NCBI GenBank assembly: GCA_946222435.1
Contig: CAMIOJ010000040.1
Coordinates: 1-11,425, forward strand
Direction of reading: 5' to 3'
Length of the DNA stretch: 11,425 bases
DNA from: an uncultured Micrococcus sp.
Lineage (GTDB): Bacteria; Actinomycetota; Actinomycetes; Actinomycetales; Micrococcaceae
Part shown: positions 1 to 5,182 of the stretch, in pieces
How positions within the stretch are numbered: position 1 is the first letter of the stretch
Layout of the letters: every line of letters starts with the position of its first letter
Program-made: the position numbers and the translations under genes
Notes under the pieces: model-generated
What the model saw: only the letters and a program-made list of their open reading frames with translations
The model's database searches: none
What the model was told of the DNA's origin: nothing

Positions 1-62
1 CACAGATGGCTACCGTGGGCCGGGTCCCCGCGCAGGCACCCGGCCCACGGTAGCCATCTGTG
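1..62. terminator. Perfect 25-bp inverted repeat (hairpin), likely terminator of a gene left of the window
   Basis: Positions 1-25 and 38-62 are exact reverse complements, separated by a 12-nt loop (26-37, CCCCGCGCAGGC). The first arm starts at base 1, so the stem may continue to the left. There is no T-run after the stem, but high-GC actinobacterial terminators often lack one, so a rho-independent-like terminator is the simplest reading. A repeated chromosomal element or the end of a mobile element is possible and cannot be told apart here. An in-frame stop (TAG, 51-53) inside the right arm separates it from the ORF that follows. Confidence 0.65.
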
Positions 63-431
63 AGTTGTCCCACAAATCATCGGATGGAACGGACCTGCCG
101 CCCAGTGGAAGGCGTGTGGCCGTCGTCGGCCGGGTTCGCGCGCCTGCACAGGTACGGCCGGAGGAGAAGGACTACGGTCGCGCAGTTCACCACGGCCCTG
201 TCCTGCCTCTTCGGTGCGACGACGCGACTGTCCCTGGTGGGTGGGCTCCGCCGCGTGCCGCGGTGGCTGCTGGCCACCGTCACCGCGGCGGTGTCCGCGG
301 TGCTGTCCCTGCTCGGCTTCTCCGACCTCATCGGCTGGGTCTACCCGGCACTGGGCTACGCGGGCATGGTGATCATCGTGCTGATCGTGGCCCGCTGGAC
401 GGTGCGCCGCCGGGACGCCACCGCTGCCTGA
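60..431 (+). pseudogene. Probable C-terminal remnant of a YkvI-type membrane protein
   Basis: A GTG-started frame of 123 codons ends at TGA 429-431. Its first ~38 residues are Arg/Pro-rich and look like non-coding sequence. From about nt 180 the translation reads like a membrane protein: a TTALSCLFGATTRL segment, then a hydrophobic helix (WLLATVTAAVSAVLSLLGF), then DLIGWVYPALGYAGM and a final helix ending in VRRR. This matches my memory of the last two membrane segments of YkvI-family transporters, which are normally near 350 residues, so roughly three quarters would be missing. There is no ribosome binding site at the GTG. The alternative is a small two-helix membrane protein with a later start. 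The truncation reading rests on family memory and was not checked by alignment. Confidence 0.5.
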
Positions 432-438
432 CCGACCC

Positions 439-467
439 CTGACGGGACCGGCGGACCGCAGTAGTCT
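439..467 (+). promoter_or_regulatory. Leaderless-type promoter for the SRPBCC-like gene
   Basis: A -35-like CTGACG (439-444) and a -10 TAGTCT (462-467) are separated by exactly 17 nt. The ATG begins 7 nt after the -10 box, so transcription should start at or within a base or two of the start codon. No Shine-Dalgarno sequence is present, consistent with a leaderless message. The -35 box begins 8 nt after the stop codon of the preceding remnant. Confidence 0.7.
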
Positions 468-474
468 GACGCCC

Positions 475-1083
475 ATGAGCACCGCAACGCCCCGCCCCGC
501 GAACGTCGACGCCCTGGTGAAGGCCACCTCCGTCTCCTGGGAGGACTGGACCTCCCGCCTGGACGCCGCCGGCGGCCGGGACCTGGCGCACCCCAAGCTC
601 GCGCGGCTGGCTTTGGCCGAGATCGAAGACCAGGGCGGCTGCTCCAACCCCGAATGGTGGGCGCAGACGGCGGCGTTGGCCTACGGGCAGCACATCGGCC
701 GCCGCCTGCCGGGCCAGAGGGAGGACGGCACCTTCGACGCCAACGCGTCCCGGACCGTGCCCGGCACCATGGACGATGCGCTGAAGCGGGTGTGCGAGGT
801 CTTCGACGCCGCCCTCGCCCCGCCCGAGGACGCCGAGGGCCACGACGACGGCCGCCCCCTCGTCCTGTCCGGTGCCCCTCGGACCTCGGCCACGGACACG
901 TGGCGCTACTGGCGCGCCGACCTCGCCGACGGCACCAGTGTGGCCGTGACGATCAACGACAAGAAGGCGGCCGCGGGCGCCGCCCCGAAGGCGACCGTCG
1001 CCGTGGGCCACCGGGGGCTGCCCTCCCCGGACGCCGCCGCCGAGGCCAAGGCGGCGTGGAAGGACCTGCTCGGCCGGCTCTGA
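475..1083 (+). CDS. SRPBCC/START-like domain protein of unknown ligand
   Basis: This is a 202-residue soluble protein with no signal peptide or membrane segment. Residues 1-70 are helical, with a WEDWTSRLDAAGGRDLAHPKL stretch (split by WEDW and the HPKL end) followed by NPEWWAQTAALAYGQHIGRR. A turn with the words GQREDGTFDAN and SRTVP follows. I know this arrangement from actinobacterial SRPBCC (AHSA1/START-like) proteins that have an N-terminal helical extension, where SRTVP begins the first strand of the hydrophobic-pocket fold. The C-terminal half has the matching strand-rich part (WRYWRADLADGTSVAVTI) and ends in a helix of the form AAWKDLLGRL, as SRPBCC domains do. Residues ~116-135 form an acidic, Gly/Asp-rich loop. 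The family binds hydrophobic ligands or acts as a co-chaperone; no ligand can be named. The ATG at 475 is supported by the promoter 7 nt upstream. Confidence 0.75.
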   Translation: MSTATPRPANVDALVKATSVSWEDWTSRLDAAGGRDLAHPKLARLALAEIEDQGGCSNPEWWAQTAALAYGQHIGRRLPGQREDGTFDANASRTVPGTMDDALKRVCEVFDAALAPPEDAEGHDDGRPLVLSGAPRTSATDTWRYWRADLADGTSVAVTINDKKAAAGAAPKATVAVGHRGLPSPDAAAEAKAAWKDLLGRL

Positions 1084-1085
1084 GC

Positions 1086-1118
1086 GGTCCGGCGAGGGCC
1101 GGCCCTCCAGGTCGGACC
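1086..1118 (+). terminator. Compound hairpin after the SRPBCC-like gene
   Basis: Starting 3 nt after the stop codon, GGTCCG (1086-1091) pairs with CGGACC (1113-1118). Inside it, the 14-bp palindrome GAGGGCCGGCCCTC (1094-1107) can fold into a second stem with a CCGG loop. No T-run follows. The position and the nested dyads suggest a terminator before the separately promoted tag gene. Confidence 0.5.
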
Positions 1119-1185
1119 CTCCTGCCCAGGGCGTCCGGTCCCCCACAGGTGCCGGGCCCGGCCTCGCGGCGGGCCCGTGCGCGCC

Positions 1186-1191
1186 TACCGT
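1186..1191 (+). promoter_or_regulatory. Leaderless-type -10 box for tag
   Basis: TACCGT (1186-1191) matches TANNNT and lies 7 nt before the ATG at 1199, the same spacing as at the SRPBCC-like gene. No convincing -35 box is visible at 16-19 nt upstream, and no Shine-Dalgarno sequence precedes the ATG. This supports ATG 1199 over the GTG codons at 1190 and 1193: GTG 1190 overlaps the -10 box, and GTG 1193 would leave only 1 nt after it. Confidence 0.55.
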
Positions 1192-1198
1192 GGTGGCC

Positions 1199-1861
1199 AT
1201 GAGCTGCGTGAACTGCGACGACGGCCGCGCCCGTCCTCCCTGGGCCGTGACAGACGGGCTGCTGCGTGAGTACTACGACAACGAGTGGGGCCTGCCCGTC
1301 ACCGACGAGGCCGGACTCTACGAGCGCCTGACCCTCGAGGCGTTCCAGTCTGGGCTGAGCTGGCGGACCGTGCTGGCCAAGCGGCCCCGGTTCCGTGAGC
1401 TCTTCGCCGGCTTCGACCCCGAGGCCGTCGCGACCTTCGGCCCGGAGCAGGAGGCGGCCCTGGTGTCCGACCCGGGGATCATCCGCAACCGGCTCAAGGT
1501 CGCCGCGGCGATCACCAATGCTCGGGCCGCCCTGGGCATCCGGGGCACGGAGTTCGCACCCCTGCATCCGGACTCCCCCGGTGCCGGGCCCGGCTGGGAC
1601 GGCCCCGGCGACCGCCCCTCACACGGGCTGCCCGGACTGATCTGGGCGCACCAGCCGGCACGCACACCCGAGCCCGTGACGGCCGAGGAGGTGCCGTCCG
1701 GCTCGGCGGAGTCCCGCGCCCTGGCGAAGGCGCTCAAGGGCCACGGGTTCCGGTTCGTCGGGCCCACCACGTGCTTCGCGCTGATGGAGGCCGTGGGCGT
1801 GGTGGACACCCACCTGCTCGGCTCCTGGCGAAGGGGGACCTCGGGCGTCTGGACGGCCTGA
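1199..1861 (+). CDS. tag: DNA-3-methyladenine glycosylase I (Tag family)
   Basis: This 220-residue protein belongs to the Tag family of base-excision repair enzymes, which remove 3-methyladenine from alkylated DNA and leave an abasic site. Family signatures are YYDNEWGLPVTDE (25-37), LTLEAFQSGLSWRTVLAKR (44-62) and IIRNRLKVAAAITNA, with a C-terminal GFRFVGPTTCFALMEAVG followed by VDTH. By analogy with E. coli Tag, Glu47 matches the base-recognition Glu38 and Trp55 matches Trp46 of the binding pocket. E. coli Tag holds its ends together with zinc bound by Cys4, His17, His175 and Cys179. Here Cys3 (or Cys6) and His205 remain, but the His17 position is Tyr26 and the Cys179 position is Ser209, so zinc binding is probably lost. 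The fold and pocket look intact, and I expect an active enzyme of a zinc-free subfamily. It appears monocistronic, with its own -10 box and a hairpin at its stop. Confidence 0.92.
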   Translation: MSCVNCDDGRARPPWAVTDGLLREYYDNEWGLPVTDEAGLYERLTLEAFQSGLSWRTVLAKRPRFRELFAGFDPEAVATFGPEQEAALVSDPGIIRNRLKVAAAITNARAALGIRGTEFAPLHPDSPGAGPGWDGPGDRPSHGLPGLIWAHQPARTPEPVTAEEVPSGSAESRALAKALKGHGFRFVGPTTCFALMEAVGVVDTHLLGSWRRGTSGVWTA

Positions 1862-1870
1862 CCGTCCGGA
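1848..1870 (+). terminator. Hairpin spanning the tag stop codon
   Basis: TCTGGACGG (1848-1856) pairs with CCGTCCGGA (1862-1870) around the loop CCTGA, giving nine pairs with one T-G wobble. The loop contains the tag stop codon. A competing 14-bp palindrome, ACCGTCCGGACGGT, covers 1861-1874. There is no T-run, so this is a weak terminator or partial attenuator between tag and the dehydrogenase gene. Confidence 0.4.
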
Positions 1871-1916
1871 CGGTTGGATGGAGGGGAACGACCTGTCCGA
1901 GACACCGACGACCGTG

Positions 1917-1922
1917 AAGGAG
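1917..1922 (+). promoter_or_regulatory. Shine-Dalgarno site that sets the dehydrogenase start
   Basis: AAGGAG lies 9 nt before GTG 1932. The upstream in-frame ATG at 1878 has no comparable site, and the 18 residues it would add fall before the conserved region. This favours GTG 1932 as the true start. Confidence 0.7.
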
Positions 1923-1931
1923 TCACCGATC

Positions 1932-3338
1932 GTGACCGCACCCTCCACCGCAGACCGCGGCTACCGCACCCAGAACCCCGTGACCGGCGAGCTGGTCCGG
2001 GAGTACCCGACCGCCACCGACGGGGAGGTGGCCGAGGCCCTCGACGCCGCCCAGGCCGCCTTCGAACAGTGGTCCGCGCGGCCGCTGTCCGAGCGCGCCG
2101 CCATCGTCAAGCGCGCCTCCGAGCTGCTGGCCGAGCGCTCCAAGGACATCGCCGCGGTGGTGACCAAGGAGATGGGCAAGCGCCTCGGCGAGGCCATCGG
2201 CGAGGTCCGCTTCTCAGCCCAGATCTTCGGCTACTACGCGGACAACGCGGAGACGCTGCTGCAGCACCAGGAGATCACCGACTTCGGCGGCGGCACCGCG
2301 TACATCGAAAAGCTGCCGCTGGGCCCGATCCTCGGCATCATGCCCTGGAACTTCCCGATCTACCAGGTCGCCCGCTTCGCTGCCCCGAACCTCGTGCTCG
2401 GCAACACCGTGCTGCTCAAGCACGCCGAGATCACCCCGGAGTGCGCCCAGCTCGTGCAGGACCTGCTGGACGAGGCCGGCGTCCCGGCCGGGGTCTACCA
2501 GAACCTCTTCGCCTCCCACGACCAGGTGTCCACGATCATCGCGGACCCGCGCGTGCAGGGCGTCTCCCTCACCGGCTCCGAGCGGGCTGGCGCGGCCGTG
2601 GCCGAGCAGGCCGGCCGCCACCTGAAGAAGTGCGTGCTCGAGCTCGGCGGCTCCGACCCGTACATCGTCCTGGCCGCCGACGACGCCCGCCAGGCCGCAC
2701 GCGAGGCGCTGCAGCGCCGCATGGGCAACTGGGGCCAGGCCTGCAACTCCAACAAGCGCATGATCGTCATGGAGGACCTCTACGAGGACTTCGTCGACGA
2801 GCTGGTCACCCAGGTCTCCGCGCTGAAGCCGGGCGACCCCACCGGCCGCGAGACGGACATCTACGGCCCGCTGTCCTCCGAGGCCGCGGCGGACGGGCTG
2901 GCGAAGCAGATCGCCGAGGCCCGCGCCGGAGGCGCCACCGTCCACGTGGGCGGCGAGCGCGTGGAGGGCCCGGACGGTGGCGGCTTCTACCTCTCCCCTG
3001 CCGTCATCACGGACGTGGACGAGGACAACTCCGCCTACCGCGAGGAGCTCTTCGGCCCGGCCTGCGTGGTCTACAAGGTGTCCTCCGCGGACGAGGCCGT
3101 CGCCCTGGCCAACGACTCCGCCTTCGGCCTCGGCTCTGCCGTGTTCTCCACGGACACCGCGCAGGCCGAGGAGGTCGCCGCCCGCCTGCACGTGGGCATG
3201 GCCAACGTGAACCTGGACGCCGCCATGGGCGCCGGGCTGCCGTTCGGTGGCGTGAAGCGCTCGGGCTTCGGCCGCGAGCTCGGCCCGCTGGGCATCGACG
3301 AGTTCGCCAACAAGCGCCTCTACGCTGTGAAGGGCTGA
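1932..3338 (+). CDS. gabD: NAD(P)-dependent succinate-semialdehyde dehydrogenase (Sad/GabD1 type)
   Basis: A 468-residue aldehyde dehydrogenase superfamily enzyme, predicted to oxidise succinate semialdehyde to succinate, the last step of GABA degradation into the TCA cycle. Numbered from GTG 1932, the catalytic set is complete: oxyanion Asn140 in MPWNFP, general base Glu237 in LELGGSDP, and nucleophile Cys271 in GQACNS. The words LLKHAE in the cofactor region and LTGSERAG, plus the C-terminal LPFGGVKRSGFGREL, place it with the Sad/GabD1 group rather than with betaine- or aldehyde-specific relatives. The residue after the catalytic Cys is Asn in a WGQACNSNKR context; the members I recall read more like GQSCIAAKR or GQVCTAAKR, so substrate preference is not certain. 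The start is chosen on the AAGGAG site; ATG 1878 would give 486 residues. No clear promoter is visible, so weak read-through from tag is possible. It ends against a bidirectional terminator shared with convergent putP. Confidence 0.9.
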   Translation: MTAPSTADRGYRTQNPVTGELVREYPTATDGEVAEALDAAQAAFEQWSARPLSERAAIVKRASELLAERSKDIAAVVTKEMGKRLGEAIGEVRFSAQIFGYYADNAETLLQHQEITDFGGGTAYIEKLPLGPILGIMPWNFPIYQVARFAAPNLVLGNTVLLKHAEITPECAQLVQDLLDEAGVPAGVYQNLFASHDQVSTIIADPRVQGVSLTGSERAGAAVAEQAGRHLKKCVLELGGSDPYIVLAADDARQAAREALQRRMGNWGQACNSNKRMIVMEDLYEDFVDELVTQVSALKPGDPTGRETDIYGPLSSEAAADGLAKQIAEARAGGATVHVGGERVEGPDGGGFYLSPAVITDVDEDNSAYREELFGPACVVYKVSSADEAVALANDSAFGLGSAVFSTDTAQAEEVAARLHVGMANVNLDAAMGAGLPFGGVKRSGFGRELGPLGIDEFANKRLYAVKG

Positions 3339-3355
3339 CCCCTTCCCCACAGCAG

Positions 3356-3395
3356 ACGAAGGGCCCCGCCGGAGCATTCCGGCGGGGCCCTTCGT
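3356..3395. terminator. Bidirectional terminator between gabD and putP
   Basis: A perfect 17-bp stem (3356-3372 with 3379-3395) encloses the 6-nt loop AGCATT. It lies 17 nt after the gabD stop and 12 nt from the putP stop, between two convergent genes. The stem is very GC-rich and ends in short ACGAA/TTCGT steps on the two strands. With no other sequence in the gap, it most likely ends both transcripts. Confidence 0.9.
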
Positions 3396-3407
3396 GGGTG
3401 CGGAGGA

Positions 3408-5030
3408 TCAGACGGTCGGGGCGGCGGTGGAGCCGCCCTCGGCGGTCGTGGCCTTCGGATCGGCGGCGGCCATCTCGCGGCCGGCGACGATGTCGATGGC
3501 GCCGGTGAACTCGCGGTTGATCTCCTCGTTCACACGGCGGGAGCGCTGGGTGAACAGGGACACCACCACGCCGAGGATCAGGGCGGTCAGGAAGCCCGGG
3601 ACGATCTCGTAGAGACCGAACCACTCCCAGGTCATCTCATCCGCCTTGGACCAGAACCAGGCGACGGCGGCACCGGAGACCACGGCGGCCATGGCGCCCC
3701 AGGAGGTGAACTTCTCCCAGTACAGGGCCAGGAGGATGACCGGGCCGAAGGCGGCGCCGAAGCCGGCCCAGGCGAAGGACACGAGCTCCAGCACGGAGGC
3801 CTCGGGGTTCAGGGCCAGGACGCCCGCGATCACGGAGACGATGAGCACGCCGATGCGGCCCAGCCACAGACCGGCCCGCGGGGAGGGGTGCTTGCCGACG
3901 ACCTTGTACAGGTCCTCCACCAGGGCGGAGGAGCAGACGATCAGCTGCGAGGAGATGGTGGACATGATCGCGGCCAGCACGGCGGCGAGCACCAGGCCGG
4001 CGACGAACGGGTGGAACAGGATCGCGGACAGGACCAGGAACACGGTCTCCGAGTCGTCCAGGGTGGTGCCCGGGTTCGCCTGGAAGTAGGCGATGCCCAC
4101 CAGGGCGACCATCACGGCGCCGAACACGGACAGGGCCATCCAGGTGATGCCCACGCGGCGGCCGGTGGTGGCGTCCTGCGGGGTGCGCAGGGCCATGAAG
4201 CGCACAATGATGTGCGGCTGGCCGAAGTAGCCCAGGCCCCAGGCCACGGACGACAGCACACCGATCAGGGTGGCGTTCTGGAACATGGACAGATGGTCGA
4301 CCATCTCGCCCTCGGAGTTCGGCACGGCGTCCACGGCCCGGATGCCCTCGACCACGGCGTCCCAGCCACCCATGGTGACGATGACGAAGATCGGGACCAG
4401 CAGCAGGGACACGAACATGAGCAGGCCCTGGGCGACGTCCGTCAGCGAGGCGCCGAGGAAGCCGCCGAACAGGGTGTAGAGCACGGTGATGCCCGCGACG
4501 ACGAGCATGCCGGTGAGGTAGTTGATCTCCAGGCCCTCGGCGTAGAACGAGTTCGGGCCGAAGGTGGACTCCACGAACTTGCCGCCGGCCACCATGCCGG
4601 AGGAGACGTAGAAGGTGAAGAAGACAAGGATGATGAGGCCGGAGACGATGCGCAGGATGCGGGTGCGGTCCTTGAAACGGTTCTCCAGGAAGGACGGGAT
4701 GGTGATCGAGTTGCCGGCGACCTCCGTGTAGGAGCGCAGCCGCGGGGCGACGACCTTCCAGTTCACCCAGGCGCCGACGGTCAGGCCGATGGCCATCCAG
4801 CCCTCGACCAGGCCGGAGGCGTAGATCGCACCCGGCAGGCCCATCAGGAGCCAGCCGGACATGTCCGAGGCGCCCGCGGACAGGGCCGCCACGGAGGGCT
4901 TCATGTTGCGCCCGGCGAGCATGTAGTCGTCGAGGTCGGAGTTCTGGCGAGCCGCGTACAGGCCGATGAAGATCATCGCTCCGAAGTACAGCAGGATCGC
5001 CGCTATCAGGTAGACGGTGTTCAAGTCCAT
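3408..5030 (-). CDS. putP: Sodium/proline symporter (PutP, SSF family)
   Basis: A 540-residue integral membrane protein of the sodium:solute symporter family, taking up L-proline with Na+. The N-terminus goes straight into a membrane helix (VYLIAAILLYFGAMIFIGLY). It then shows the PutP signatures: DYMLAGRNM, SAGASDMSGWLLMGLPGA with Asp56 matching E. coli Asp55 of the sodium site, WGLGYFGQPHIIVRFMA, and MSTISSQLIVCSSALVEDLY, which holds the Ser/Thr sodium-site pair of helix 9. About 13 membrane helices are expected. The last ~45 residues, after SLFTQRSRR, form a hydrophilic Ala/Glu/Thr-rich cytoplasmic tail, making the protein about 40 residues longer than E. coli PutP. ATG at 5030 is preferred because the 12 extra residues from an upstream GTG (5066) contain Cys/Arg/Asn and precede the first helix. 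Only a weak GGA ribosome site is seen. It is divergent from hrpA and convergent with gabD. Confidence 0.93.
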   Translation of the reverse strand: MDLNTVYLIAAILLYFGAMIFIGLYAARQNSDLDDYMLAGRNMKPSVAALSAGASDMSGWLLMGLPGAIYASGLVEGWMAIGLTVGAWVNWKVVAPRLRSYTEVAGNSITIPSFLENRFKDRTRILRIVSGLIILVFFTFYVSSGMVAGGKFVESTFGPNSFYAEGLEINYLTGMLVVAGITVLYTLFGGFLGASLTDVAQGLLMFVSLLLVPIFVIVTMGGWDAVVEGIRAVDAVPNSEGEMVDHLSMFQNATLIGVLSSVAWGLGYFGQPHIIVRFMALRTPQDATTGRRVGITWMALSVFGAVMVALVGIAYFQANPGTTLDDSETVFLVLSAILFHPFVAGLVLAAVLAAIMSTISSQLIVCSSALVEDLYKVVGKHPSPRAGLWLGRIGVLIVSVIAGVLALNPEASVLELVSFAWAGFGAAFGPVILLALYWEKFTSWGAMAAVVSGAAVAWFWSKADEMTWEWFGLYEIVPGFLTALILGVVVSLFTQRSRRVNEEINREFTGAIDIVAGREMAAADPKATTAEGGSTAAPTV

Positions 5031-5058
5031 GGTTCCACAGTTGCACAGTCGGGCACTC

Positions 5059-5076
5059 AACCCCAATGGAACCCCA
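5059..5076 (-). promoter_or_regulatory. Paired direct repeat in the putP upstream region
   Basis: The heptamer TGGGGTT (minus strand) occurs twice, at 5059-5065 and 5070-5076, with starts 11 bp apart, close to one helical turn, and 29-46 nt upstream of the putP ATG. This is the geometry of a tandem protein-binding site, but it is short and no regulator is known from the sequence. I see no convincing -35/-10 pair for putP nearby. Confidence 0.25.
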
Positions 5077-5110
5077 TGTCAGAGCCGAATTCAGGGAGCA
5101 TGGAGACTAG

Positions 5111-5129
5111 TCACAGCAGGGGTTTGTGA
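5111..5129. promoter_or_regulatory. Small dyad in the putP-hrpA divergent region
   Basis: TCACA (5111-5115) and TGTGA (5125-5129) form an inverted repeat with a 9-nt spacer, near the middle of the divergent gap. It resembles an operator half-site pair, in the arrangement opposite to the classical CRP site TGTGA-N6-TCACA. An ACTAGT palindrome lies just to the left. A possible minus-strand -10, TAGTCT (5109-5104), is adjacent but has no good -35. Confidence 0.25.
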
Positions 5130-5166
5130 TATGGAACACGTCAACGGCACCCGACGCCACCCGACG

Positions 5167-5172
5167 TAGACT
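5167..5172 (+). promoter_or_regulatory. -10 box for hrpA, near-leaderless
   Basis: TAGACT (5167-5172) fits TANNNT and lies 10 nt before ATG 5183, giving an expected 5' leader of only a few bases. No Shine-Dalgarno sequence precedes the ATG. No good -35 is seen at 16-19 nt. The box lies inside the frame of the alternative GTG 5126 start, which argues against that start. Confidence 0.5.
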
Positions 5173-5182
5173 GTGCGTCGTC

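Noticed and set aside
1151..1162. Perfect 12-bp palindrome GCCGGGCCCGGC upstream of tag
   Set aside because: Short G/C-only palindromes arise often by chance at this base composition, and the position does not fit a terminator or a -35 element.
373..1200. A 275-codon minus-strand frame opposite the SRPBCC-like gene
   Set aside because: Gly/Arg/Pro-rich shadow; the plus-strand frame has a matching promoter and a recognisable family pattern.
1874..3508. A 544-codon plus-strand frame overlapping gabD and the end of putP
   Set aside because: Arg/Pro/Gly-rich shadow of gabD in another phase; it also runs through the bidirectional terminator.
3888..5129. A 413-codon plus-strand frame opposite putP
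   Set aside because: His/Gln/Gly-rich antisense translation with no domain; putP on the other strand has clear SSF motifs.
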